The notes beneath the pieces are model-generated. The model made no database searches. It had not been told where the DNA came from and saw nothing but the letters and a program-made list of their open reading frames with translations. A stretch of 64,000 bases of DNA from an uncultured Treponema sp. (GTDB lineage: Bacteria > Spirochaetota > Spirochaetia > Treponematales > Treponemataceae): positions 1 to 64,000 of the forward strand of contig CALHVG010000059.1 of the NCBI GenBank assembly GCA_938039145.1, given 5' to 3'. Of the stretch, positions 8,452 to 16,416 are shown one piece after another. The translations under genes and the position numbers were made by a program. How positions within the stretch are numbered: the first letter of the stretch is position 1; every line of letters starts with the position of its first letter.

Positions 8452-9012
8452 TTATTTTAGGACTCCCGGATTCAGTATGCTCACATTGGCGAACAGGAGT
8501 ACCATCATAATTATAGAGACCGAGATAAAAAGAAGAACCTTTCTGTTTCCGTTTATGGCAGAGTTCCCCACCATGTCTATCTTGTTTTTTAATGAATAAA
8601 GAAGCGGAAGAAGAATCACGAACGACATAAATGACGAAAATGAAATCAGAAGCACGTCAACTATTGAAGTACTTTCGTTCAGCACCAAAATCGTAACAAG
8701 AAAAAGAAAATTAAAATCCGTGTCTTCAGTTTTTGTTTTTGAGCAAAAAAACTTTTCCGTCAAAATCGAGATTGAAAAGAAAAAAAGGCTTGCAACAAGC
8801 GGATAAACGCTCGTAAGAGAAAGAGGCACAAGAACGAATTTTATAAAAAGCCATGTTGCCGACGAAGAAAGTATCACGGTGAAAAAAGCCTTTAACGCAG
8901 GAACGTAAAGTTTTTTTACAGAACCGCAAACTACTGTCGAGGTGTGAAGTCCTATTCCGTATATTAAAATGACGGAAGAAAATATCGTGTAAAAAAGTAT
9001 CGTTTCAATCAT
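8452..9012 (-). CDS. rnfA: RnfA-like membrane subunit
   Basis: A roughly 186-residue, six-helix membrane protein of the RnfA/NqrE family, normally one of two inverted halves that hold a [2Fe-2S] centre in the membrane for the Rnf ion pump. Length and helix spacing fit. The expected second-half signature TTNCAVLG is replaced by LNESTS, so one cluster cysteine is missing; one Cys (VVCG) remains in the first half. Starts inside the end of rnfE (8-bp overlap). Last gene of the operon C-D-G-E-A. Confidence 0.75.
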   Translation of the reverse strand: MIETILFYTIFSSVILIYGIGLHTSTVVCGSVKKLYVPALKAFFTVILSSSATWLFIKFVLVPLSLTSVYPLVASLFFFSISILTEKFFCSKTKTEDTDFNFLFLVTILVLNESTSIVDVLLISFSSFMSFVILLPLLYSLKNKIDMVGNSAINGNRKVLLFISVSIIMMVLLFANVSILNPGVLK

Positions 9013-9622
9013 TTTCAAACCCAACCTTTTTAAGGATGTCGATTTTTTTCTCGAATAAAAGATACACCATAAGAAGAACGGATGAAAGCAAAAGAGCTCC
9101 GGGAATAGTCGCTATAAAAGAAAGCAAAGTTATCCGTTCTCCTTTAAAAATGACAATTTCAATAACTTTCCCGAACGAAGGAAAAGTTATCGTTCCGTAG
9201 CCCAAAATATCCCTCAAAAACGAAATGCAAATCACATATCCTGAAGATATTGCAATAGGAACGATATTAAGTCTAAGCGTTTCCTTTACGGAACGCTCTT
9301 TATCGTCCAAAAGAAAGCAGAGCGGAAAAGTTGATACGGCAGGAAGAAAAATCACAAAACTGAGCTGTAAAGCCATCGCGGGCATCAAAAACGCAAGAAA
9401 TTCCTTAAAAAACATTGCGCACGAAACTATAAATGTGCACAACGAAATTGCTTCAAGATTCTTCAGTTTTATAAATCCAATAAAAAAGCGGAACAAAGTT
9501 ACAACAATCATAAGAAACAGAATCTCAAGAGAAAGCAGAAGTCCTACATAAAACCTTCCGGGAGCGGCTATAGCCATCACGCAGGTGGTCGCCATTTGGA
9601 ATGAAAAAGCTTTTTTTGTCAT
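9005..9622 (-). CDS. rnfE: RnfE-like membrane subunit
   Basis: About 205 residues, six predicted membrane helices, RnfE/NqrD family by position and helix pattern. The classic LGLCPLLAVT and TNCxxLGRA motifs are strongly altered (ATTCVMAIAAPG; AVSTFPLCFLL), so the intramembrane iron-sulphur ligands look eroded. The start is the ATG after GGAGCTAAT, which overlaps the rnfG stop as ATGA; the longer frame has no reason to be used. Translationally coupled on both sides. Confidence 0.72.
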   Translation of the reverse strand: MTKKAFSFQMATTCVMAIAAPGRFYVGLLLSLEILFLMIVVTLFRFFIGFIKLKNLEAISLCTFIVSCAMFFKEFLAFLMPAMALQLSFVIFLPAVSTFPLCFLLDDKERSVKETLRLNIVPIAISSGYVICISFLRDILGYGTITFPSFGKVIEIVIFKGERITLLSFIATIPGALLLSSVLLMVYLLFEKKIDILKKVGFEND

Positions 9623-10104
9623 ATTAGCTCCTTCGGGGCGCAGTTTTTTACTATGCATGGAATCCGCCTTGTCCAGTAGGATATAAATATGTCCGACGGA
9701 CGTTCTTCCATCAAAGCCCTTATTCTTCCATGCACAAGCGAATATCCTACAAACTCAGGTTCGCTCGTTCCGTCGTAAATAAACACGGAAGGATAAGGCC
9801 CGTACAAAGTCTGTGTTCTTATGATTACGGCATTCGATTTTTCGCCGCTTTTTGCCCGGATTTCAAACAAAGCCGCACTTGCGGAAAAAGGATTTTCAAT
9901 TGTTTTAAAATCTTTTACAGTCCAGTATCCGGGAAATTTTTCATCCAGAACGGTTTGCACGCTTTTTGAAAGAGATGTTCTCCATTTTTTTTCGCCGAGT
10001 TTTATAAATCCTATGTTAATTCCGAAAAGAACGAACACCAAGGCAAAAAATATCCCGAAAAGTCTCCAGAATTCTTTTGAAACAAATCTAAATTCTTTTT
10101 TCAT
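9619..10104 (-). CDS. rnfG: RnfG-like subunit, short, no flavin attachment motif seen
   Basis: A 161-residue protein with one N-terminal membrane helix (FFALVFVLFGINIGFI) and an extracytoplasmic domain containing GKxxALFEIRAKSG-like strands, placed exactly where rnfG lies. Family members carry a covalently bound FMN on the Thr of an S/T-G-A-T motif; no such motif is present, and the protein is shorter than the usual about 200 residues. Overlaps rnfD by ATGA at its start and rnfE at its end. Confidence 0.65.
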   Translation of the reverse strand: MKKEFRFVSKEFWRLFGIFFALVFVLFGINIGFIKLGEKKWRTSLSKSVQTVLDEKFPGYWTVKDFKTIENPFSASAALFEIRAKSGEKSNAVIIRTQTLYGPYPSVFIYDGTSEPEFVGYSLVHGRIRALMEERPSDIFISYWTRRIPCIVKNCAPKELI

Positions 10105-11198
10105 TTTTCCGCCGCCATCCTTTTTTCCATAAGACGTTCCATGCGTTTTCTGTCATAGCGAACCTCGAATTGCTGAATAAAAACAGAAAGGATATTCACA
10201 ATCATGACAGTAAAAATCATTCCTGAAGGAGATGTGCCGCAGCCCGCAACAAGAAGCGCAAAAATTCCTGCAAGGCTTCCGTAAATTACTTTTCCGCCTA
10301 TGGTCATGGGATTTGTGCCGTACCAGCCGATTACAAACGTGCAGCAGAACAATGTTCCGCCCGTAAGAAGTGAAAGCAAAACGTCCCCCTTTACGTCGGA
10401 AAAACCGAACATCAACGGAAAAGCAAATCTTACAAGAAGCGCATACATTACAATAAACGCCAATGAGGAAAGTCCTTTAGAAAGTTCGTCGCTGAAAATT
10501 ACAATCGATGAAAGCATTGAAATAAGATTGAACCTGAACGCAGGAATCGAAGAACCTGTGTCCCAAAGAAGAGAAACATATCCTTCGGGAATCGAAACTT
10601 TGAAAAGTCCGAAAACTGTATTGTTCAGCGTTTCTGTTATAACGGGGTCAAGCCTGTATATCGGAAAAACGCCGTTTTCTATCATAAACTGGCTCGGATT
10701 TCTTGAAGAAATAAGATCGTGCGTAACTAAAAAATCCGGGAAAATGCGTGAACCTATTATCCAAAGCACAAGCACCGCGCATATGCTCGGATTCACCCAT
10801 GCGCAGGCAAAACCTCCGAAAAGGTGTTTTGCAAAAAGCATTACAAACAGTGTAACAAAAAACACAGTGAACGGCGGATAATCTCCCGGAAGGAACATTC
10901 CTGTTACAATCCCTTGAATAATGCTTATCGGAATCTGAAAATTGTCCTCAAGCTGAAAAGCATCGTATACGTATATGCTTATCAGGTTTGCGCATACAGA
11001 ACCCATTACGGCGGCAAGAATCACAAAAAGAGAATCGTACGTCCGTGTAAAAAAAAGCATCAAAATCTGAAGGGAAAGCAGAAAAATCATCTTCACCGAA
11101 TCGTCTCCGATGGAATCGGTAAGATAAGTGTACGGTCTTACAAGGATTCTTTTTACTTTCTCTTTTTTCAAAGAAGTTTTTTCATTCACTTTTTCCAT
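10101..11198 (-). CDS. rnfD: RnfD-like membrane subunit
   Basis: A 365-residue polytopic protein of the RnfD/NqrB family: cytoplasmic N-terminus, about ten helices, with GMFLPGDYPPF, GGFACAWVNPS and TNPMTIGGKVIYG as recognisable family blocks. The covalent FMN site, normally D-x-x-S-G-A-T, appears only as DPVITET near residue 185, keeping Asp and Thr at the same spacing but not SGA. Whether it is flavinylated is open. Ribosome site GAGG before the ATG; nine bases after the rnfC stop. Confidence 0.82.
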   Translation of the reverse strand: MEKVNEKTSLKKEKVKRILVRPYTYLTDSIGDDSVKMIFLLSLQILMLFFTRTYDSLFVILAAVMGSVCANLISIYVYDAFQLEDNFQIPISIIQGIVTGMFLPGDYPPFTVFFVTLFVMLFAKHLFGGFACAWVNPSICAVLVLWIIGSRIFPDFLVTHDLISSRNPSQFMIENGVFPIYRLDPVITETLNNTVFGLFKVSIPEGYVSLLWDTGSSIPAFRFNLISMLSSIVIFSDELSKGLSSLAFIVMYALLVRFAFPLMFGFSDVKGDVLLSLLTGGTLFCCTFVIGWYGTNPMTIGGKVIYGSLAGIFALLVAGCGTSPSGMIFTVMIVNILSVFIQQFEVRYDRKRMERLMEKRMAAEK

Positions 11199-11206
11199 TT
11201 AATACC

Positions 11207-12565
11207 TCACCCAAGGGTTTCCTCGACCGGTTCCGTCTCCGATTTTTCGGAAGACTTATTTTTCATCCGGTCAAGACGGAAATCGTTGTAATTGTATATT
11301 ATCTGGCTCAAAGGAAGCCTTGCAGGGCAGCACGAATTGCACAGAACGCAGTTTGTGCAGAACCTTGCAGAATCAAGATAAACTTTCGGAACGGGTTTTC
11401 TGTCCGTTATATGCCTGTATATCAAATCGGGAGAAAGTTTTTCCGGGCAGATTCGCCTGCAGGAACCGCAGCCTACGCACACGGATGTTCTCTGCTCCGG
11501 CACTTTTCTTTCAGGAATGAACGTAACGGATTTTACGTATTTTGTAACGGGAGATTCAAGGTCATAGATTGCAGAACCCGATACATAACCGTTTATTATC
11601 ACCGCGCCGGGCTCTTTTTCAAGTCCGCCGCATTGAATCGCAAGTTCCCTCAAAGACATTCCGAGCGGAACGTTCACAAGTCCGGATGCATGAAGGCATT
11701 CGCCTGAAACAAGCACGTATCTTGAAAGTGTAGGTTTTCCGAATGTTACGCTCCTGTAAAGTTCAAGCATTGTTGAAGAATCCGTGAACATGGATTTTCC
11801 GGACGCAGCCGAAAACGGTTCTCCTTTTTTTCTGGAAAGTATTTCTCTTGCAAGCTGATTTTTATAGCCTGAAGGATATTTTTTTGAGTCCACAACCATT
11901 TCAAAAAACGGAACGTTTATGTTTTCCGTTTCCGGAATGGAAAAATCCTTGCCGCACACAAAAACTATGCCTAGGGCATTCATCGCTTTTGCCGCAATCA
12001 AAGTTCCTTTCACAATTTCGCAGGCATACATCGAAGAAAGAAGCGTGTCCGTAAGCCTTGAAGAATCCTCGTCAAACATTCTTACTACAAGGATTCCGCT
12101 GTTTGATTTTTCCGCACGTTTTAAGTCGTCGGCAAGAAGAGTCGGCTCATTTGTCGTGAACGTATTTACAATTCCTTTTAATGCAATGCTTTCAAGAAGT
12201 GCATTGCGGGAAAAACTTAATGCATTTAGCGGCTGCAGTTTTTTCCCGAGATACGAAAAACTTCCCGAAAGATTTATTCTTACAGCCATGGAATGTTTTC
12301 CGTCAGGGCAAATGCACGGTTCAACGCCCGATACAATTCCCGGAATCGGGGAATAAATCATCGAAGAAAAATTAGTACTTTCCGATAAAACGCCGGAAGC
12401 AATCAGCTCGCCTTCGTTCACTCTGTCGCCGCTTTTTACCAAAAGCCTGCACGAGCCGTTCACGTCCTGCCTAAGAGGAACAAGAACAGTGTTCGGAAGA
12501 AAAGCGTTCACAGTTTTTTTATAGGCATTTTTTTTGAGTGAATGTATATTCGGAAATGTTGTCAT
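11207..12565 (-). CDS. rnfC: RnfC-like subunit, two 4Fe-4S sites but no NADH/FMN motif
   Basis: A 452-residue soluble subunit. The N-terminal LVKSGDRVNEGELIASG block and the C-terminal pair of ferredoxin-type sites (CVGCGSCRRICP near 360, CTNCVLCNSCCP near 400) are clear. In ordinary RnfC the middle begins with a glycine-rich GGAGFP loop binding FMN/NADH, followed by NGAECEP; here the matching stretch is GIVNTFTTNEPTLL and VVRMFDED, so the NADH site seems lost. The electron source would then be something else. Overlaps the preceding membrane gene by ATGA. Confidence 0.82.
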   Translation of the reverse strand: MTTFPNIHSLKKNAYKKTVNAFLPNTVLVPLRQDVNGSCRLLVKSGDRVNEGELIASGVLSESTNFSSMIYSPIPGIVSGVEPCICPDGKHSMAVRINLSGSFSYLGKKLQPLNALSFSRNALLESIALKGIVNTFTTNEPTLLADDLKRAEKSNSGILVVRMFDEDSSRLTDTLLSSMYACEIVKGTLIAAKAMNALGIVFVCGKDFSIPETENINVPFFEMVVDSKKYPSGYKNQLAREILSRKKGEPFSAASGKSMFTDSSTMLELYRSVTFGKPTLSRYVLVSGECLHASGLVNVPLGMSLRELAIQCGGLEKEPGAVIINGYVSGSAIYDLESPVTKYVKSVTFIPERKVPEQRTSVCVGCGSCRRICPEKLSPDLIYRHITDRKPVPKVYLDSARFCTNCVLCNSCCPARLPLSQIIYNYNDFRLDRMKNKSSEKSETEPVEETLG

Positions 12566-13965
12566 CGGATGCCTGCCTTAAAGCCTGATTCTGACATTGA
12601 AAAATACAGAACCAGCGGGAAAATAAGCGAAAAAACAAGTGCAATAACAGAAGAAAGCCCTAAAGTCTGTCTTTCTAAAGGCACAAAGCCCGGAACAAGA
12701 TGTCTTTGCTTTTTAAGGATTTTTTCAATGGCAGGAAATCCAAGCGCATCTATATCGGAAAAAGAATCCGCCTTGAATTTTCTGTCAAATGTGATTGACT
12801 TAACGGATTCTTTTATTTTTCCGCCTTCATTTGTATATGTCGGAAAAGCAACGCTTTCCTTTTTGTTTGTACCGGATGAATCAAGATGAATATATGGAGA
12901 AACAAGCGCGTCCCATCTCCAGTTTACATAATCGTTCAGGTCGGGAAGAGATTTTGCGTAAGATTTCGCCGCAGGAAGAAAAATCTTTTTTGAAGAAAAA
13001 TCCGAATAAGATGAAAAAAAATTCATGTTCACGGAAAAAAGTGCAAGCACAAGAAGAACCGTTATCGAAGAACTTAGAACAACAAGTGATTTTCCGGTCT
13101 TTTTTGTAACAATGGGCATAAACTTCGCTCCGACCATAAGAACCGGAACAAAGTTATAACGCCTTTCTTCCAATTTTTTTCCCAGTCTATGCACAAGAAG
13201 GAATGCGCAAAAAACGGACGCAATAAGTACAACAAAAAGAGCTGCGCATTTGAATCCTGAAAAAAATTGCAGTGCAAACGAAAAAATAACGGATGCGGAA
13301 AACGCAATGTTCTTTAAAAGAGAAGCAAAAAAATTCCTTCTTCCCCATATCCTTACAGAAAGATAGAGCGCGTGCATAAGAAGGCACACGGAAGCGGCGG
13401 AAGAATAAGTCGGAACAAAAAACGAAAAGCACACGGGAAGAAAAAGAAGGGATGCCATGATTAATTTTCTTTTTGAAGAAAGCACAAGAAAAACCGAAAA
13501 AAGAATGCACACCAAAGGCGAAATCATCGGATAGGAAGTCTTGGAATCCACGCCAGAAACAATTCCAAGCGAATCTATCAGTTCCGCCTCAGTTTCAGAA
13601 AGATGTGCACGGTATTTTTCGGGAATGTAATAAAGTCTAAAATCTTTTTCCTTATCAAAAAAATAATTTTCTCTTTCCGAAAGATATTCATGACTTGGAT
13701 TCAAAGTTGAGGAAGAAAGAGCCACTTCCGGGGATTCGGATGCTATATTTAGCGGAACAGACTGGTTTTCCTTTGCAGAAAATTCTTTTATTCCGTTTTT
13801 GTAAAGGATATTTTCCACAGAAGAAATGTCCGCCTCGGAAGGAACGTACAGAACCGAATACCCGTCCCAGAGTTTTGCCGTCGGAACTGTCCTGAACATT
13901 GCAAAAACTGCAAGAGAGGCTGCTATAACCGCTAAAGGAAGCACATATTGTTTTAAAGTGTCCAT
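12562..13965 (-). CDS. Uncharacterised polytopic membrane protein in the Rnf-like operon
   Basis: About 467 residues. One N-terminal helix (YVLPLAVIAASLAVFAMF), then an extracytoplasmic domain of some 150 residues, then about eight further helices in the middle and a last helix near the C-terminus (LGLSSVIALVFSLIFPLVLYF) after a second extracytoplasmic loop. No cysteine cluster motif, so it is not RnfB. Not recognised. It is coupled to rnfC (ATGA) and starts five bases after the DUF212 stop, so it is a stable member of the operon. Start taken at ATG-GAC; earlier frames start only at TTG inside the previous gene. Confidence 0.7.
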   Translation of the reverse strand: MDTLKQYVLPLAVIAASLAVFAMFRTVPTAKLWDGYSVLYVPSEADISSVENILYKNGIKEFSAKENQSVPLNIASESPEVALSSSTLNPSHEYLSERENYFFDKEKDFRLYYIPEKYRAHLSETEAELIDSLGIVSGVDSKTSYPMISPLVCILFSVFLVLSSKRKLIMASLLFLPVCFSFFVPTYSSAASVCLLMHALYLSVRIWGRRNFFASLLKNIAFSASVIFSFALQFFSGFKCAALFVVLIASVFCAFLLVHRLGKKLEERRYNFVPVLMVGAKFMPIVTKKTGKSLVVLSSSITVLLVLALFSVNMNFFSSYSDFSSKKIFLPAAKSYAKSLPDLNDYVNWRWDALVSPYIHLDSSGTNKKESVAFPTYTNEGGKIKESVKSITFDRKFKADSFSDIDALGFPAIEKILKKQRHLVPGFVPLERQTLGLSSVIALVFSLIFPLVLYFSMSESGFKAGIR

Positions 13966-13969
13966 GCGT

Positions 13970-14449
13970 CTAAAAAATCGAAAAGGCAAGACCAAGCACA
14001 AAGCCAAGGACGCAGCCGAGCGTCACTTCCATCGGGGAATGTCCCTGGACTTCCTTCATCGCCCTGTATTCTATTATCCCTTTTTCTCCCAAGGTTTTAC
14101 CGATATTATTTATTTTCCTTGCCTGCATGCCGCTTGCCCTTCTTACGCCCACGGCATCCCTGACCGTAACCATCAGGAACGCAAAAGAAAGCAGAAAGAT
14201 GTCCGAGCCAAGCCCGTTCCTGAATCCGATTGTGGTGGCTACCGATGTAACAAGCGCAGAATGGCTTGAAGGAAGCCCGCCCGTCTTCCAAAAAAGATTT
14301 TCAATGAGTTCTCCCAGGCTGTGAATCTGCCCATAAAGAATATTTATCACAGTCTTTATGAATTGCGCTGAAAACCAGCTGGTCAACGCCGCAAGAAACA
14401 CAGGGCTTGTAACCAAAGATTTAACCTGTTCGCTCAAAGTATTAAACAT
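13970..14449 (-). CDS. Divergent PAP2 family membrane protein (DUF212)
   Basis: A 159-residue membrane protein with the DUF212 signature: KTGGLPSSHSA in the first half, and GHSPMEV before the last helix, both reminiscent of acid phosphatase/haloperoxidase loops. A lipid-phosphate phosphatase role is possible but unproven in the family. First gene of the minus-strand operon leading into the Rnf-like genes. There is no Shine-Dalgarno sequence; a TAATAT box ends seven bases before the ATG. Confidence 0.85.
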   Translation of the reverse strand: MFNTLSEQVKSLVTSPVFLAALTSWFSAQFIKTVINILYGQIHSLGELIENLFWKTGGLPSSHSALVTSVATTIGFRNGLGSDIFLLSFAFLMVTVRDAVGVRRASGMQARKINNIGKTLGEKGIIEYRAMKEVQGHSPMEVTLGCVLGFVLGLAFSIF

Positions 14450-14464
14450 GGGCTTTATATTATC
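14450..14464 (-). promoter_or_regulatory. Leaderless-type promoter for the DUF212/Rnf-like operon
   Basis: On the minus strand GATAATATAAAG precedes the ATG; TAATAT (14462-14457) leaves seven bases to the start codon, so transcription would begin at or next to the ATG. It is divergent from the similar promoter at 14510. Confidence 0.5.
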
Positions 14465-14509
14465 ATCACGGGGCTTTTTTTACTAGTGGAACGATACCAT
14501 TTTAATTGT

Positions 14510-14515
14510 TATAAT
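14510..14515 (+). promoter_or_regulatory. Leaderless-type -10 box for the RluA-family gene
   Basis: A perfect TATAAT followed by six bases (CAGCCG) and then ATG at 14522. No ribosome site can fit between them. Confidence 0.6.
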
Positions 14516-14521
14516 CAGCCG

Positions 14522-15496
14522 ATGGATTTCACTCTCTTGAAGGCAGGTCCAAACGACAAAGGAAGAAGGTTTGACAGGGTGCTAAAAAAACTGCTTCCGG
14601 AACACAGCCTTTCTTCGATATATTCGCTTACAAGAAAAGGACTTGTAAGGCTGAACGGGCAAAAAGCCTTGCCGTCCGCACATCTGAACGAAAATGATTC
14701 GATTGAGATTGCAAAATTCATTTTAGAAAAAAACAAATCCTTTCAAACCGAACAAAAAGAAACCTGCGTACCAGACATAAAAATCATATTCAAAAACGAC
14801 GACCTTATATTCGTTGAAAAACCATACGGAACAGTCGTGCACGGAAAATGCGATTCCCTTGAAAAAGGCGTGATAAAAATCTATGGTTCTGAACCTCATC
14901 CGCATTCTCTTTCGTTTACGCCCGGACCTCTTCATCGCCTTGACGGAAGGACATCGGGACTTATAACTTTTTCATGGAGCCTTACCGGCGCAAGATGGTT
15001 TTCAGAAAACATGAAGGAACACCGCATAAAAAAAGAATACATCGCCATCGTCCAAGGAAAGATGGATGATTTCTGCAGCTGGAACGACAGGATAGAAAAA
15101 ACAAACAAAAACGAAAAAAACGCTTTCAGGACGGTGAACGCAGAAATCGGCGAAAGCCTTTCCGATTCCGGAAAAAACGCGTTCACGGAAGCGTTTCCAA
15201 TTGCATACGGAACTTACAACCGTCATGAAATAACGCTCGTTAAATTCATAATCCACACCGGAAGGACGCACCAGATTCGAAGCCAAAGTTCCCTGCACGG
15301 TTTTCCGCTTCTTGGGGACACCGCCTACGGAGCAAAAGAAATAAAAGGAAACCGGAAACTTTTCCTCCATGCAAAAAAACTTTCGTTTCCCAAAAACGAC
15401 ATCGCTCTTCCCGAATCAATATCCTCTCCACTCGGGAAGGACTTTATTTCTTTTCTGGAAACCGCCGATTGCCGAACGGCGGACTTAGGCTTATAA
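14522..15496 (+). CDS. RluA-family 23S rRNA pseudouridine synthase
   Basis: About 324 residues: an S4-like RNA-binding N-terminus (DKGRRFDRVLKKLLPE, GLVRLNGQKA) and the RluA catalytic domain with the Asp motif HRLDGRTSGL near residue 145 and the later GRTHQIRSQ motif. It isomerises uridine to pseudouridine in 23S rRNA; RluC- or RluD-type cannot be decided. The catalytic Asp is followed by GRTSG, the canonical form. The start is placed at ATG-GAT because TATAAT lies just before it and homology begins there; a 12-codon longer frame would start upstream of the box. Confidence 0.9.
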   Translation: MDFTLLKAGPNDKGRRFDRVLKKLLPEHSLSSIYSLTRKGLVRLNGQKALPSAHLNENDSIEIAKFILEKNKSFQTEQKETCVPDIKIIFKNDDLIFVEKPYGTVVHGKCDSLEKGVIKIYGSEPHPHSLSFTPGPLHRLDGRTSGLITFSWSLTGARWFSENMKEHRIKKEYIAIVQGKMDDFCSWNDRIEKTNKNEKNAFRTVNAEIGESLSDSGKNAFTEAFPIAYGTYNRHEITLVKFIIHTGRTHQIRSQSSLHGFPLLGDTAYGAKEIKGNRKLFLHAKKLSFPKNDIALPESISSPLGKDFISFLETADCRTADLGL

Positions 15497-15497
15497 T
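15492..15497 (+). promoter_or_regulatory. Leaderless-type -10 box overlapping the previous stop codon
   Basis: TATAAT includes the TAA stop of the pseudouridine synthase gene (15494-15496) and is followed by seven bases and then the ATG of the P-loop/Asp23 gene. Confidence 0.55.
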
Positions 15498-15504
15498 CGG
15501 CGTT

Positions 15505-16416
15505 ATGGGAAATTTCATCAAGGACATAGTAGAAGGATTAAAACCTGTATCCGTTTTCGCCCTTGTAGGACCAAGCGGAACGGGAAAAAGTTTCCGCTCA
15601 AAACTTCTTGCCGCAAAATACGGAATCAGTTCCATAATCGATGACGGACTTCTTATAAAAGACGACAAGATTGTCGCAGGACACAGCGCAAAAAGAGAAA
15701 AAACATACATGGGCGCAGTTCGTGTCGCCTTGTTCGACGACAAAGACCATCGGGACGAGATTGCAAAAGGGCTTAAAAAGGAACACGTAAAAAAAATCCT
15801 CATATTGGGAACTTCCGAAAAGATGGTGAACAAAATCGCCGCAAGGCTTCAGCTTCCGCAGCCGCAAAAAATAATACACATCGAAGAAATTTCCACCAGG
15901 GAAGAGATAGAAAAAGCCATAAAATCCCGCCAAATCGAAGGAAAACACGTAATTCCCGTCCCGTCAATCGAAGTAAAGCAGAACTATCCGCAGATTTTTT
16001 CGAACACGATAAAAGTTTTCTTCAGGAAAAACAGGCTCTTCCGCAAAAAAGATTCCAATTCGGGACGGCTTTTTGAAAAATCCGTCGTTCAGCCGGAATT
16101 TTCAAAAAAAGGAAGGCTTGAGATTTCGGAAGCAGCCCTCACGCAGATGGTCATGCACTGCGTCTACGAGACCGATCCTGCCGTCAGGATAAAAAAGATG
16201 AGCATAAAAACCGACAACAGGGGCTACAGAATATCCATCACGATAGACGTTCCGTTCGGCACTCAGCTTACGGGAAAACTCCACAAGATGCAGCAGTACG
16301 TAATCGAGAACATAGAATCCTACACGGGAATATTGATAGAAGAAGTAAGTTTTATAATAGACAAGATTACCGGAACGGAATACATCGACGAAAAACCGCC
16401 GCGCATTGTCAGGTAA
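15505..16416 (+). CDS. P-loop NTPase fused to an Asp23-like domain
   Basis: About 303 residues. The N-terminal part has a Walker A loop (GPSGTGKS near residue 22), IIDDGLLI and DDKDHRDEI, resembling a small kinase or HprK-like nucleotide-binding fold. From about residue 205 the protein turns into an Asp23/Gls24-type domain (LEISEAALTQMV, then alternating strands ending GILIEEVSFIIDKI). Asp23 proteins of Firmicutes are envelope-associated; a fusion to an NTPase is unusual. Substrate unknown. The 3' end overlaps pcnB tail to tail by 8 bp. Confidence 0.7.
   Translation: MGNFIKDIVEGLKPVSVFALVGPSGTGKSFRSKLLAAKYGISSIIDDGLLIKDDKIVAGHSAKREKTYMGAVRVALFDDKDHRDEIAKGLKKEHVKKILILGTSEKMVNKIAARLQLPQPQKIIHIEEISTREEIEKAIKSRQIEGKHVIPVPSIEVKQNYPQIFSNTIKVFFRKNRLFRKKDSNSGRLFEKSVVQPEFSKKGRLEISEAALTQMVMHCVYETDPAVRIKKMSIKTDNRGYRISITIDVPFGTQLTGKLHKMQQYVIENIESYTGILIEEVSFIIDKITGTEYIDEKPPRIVR

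Noticed and set aside
12562..13965. RnfB candidate
   Set aside because: Right place in the operon but no ferredoxin cysteine motifs and a fully different membrane layout.
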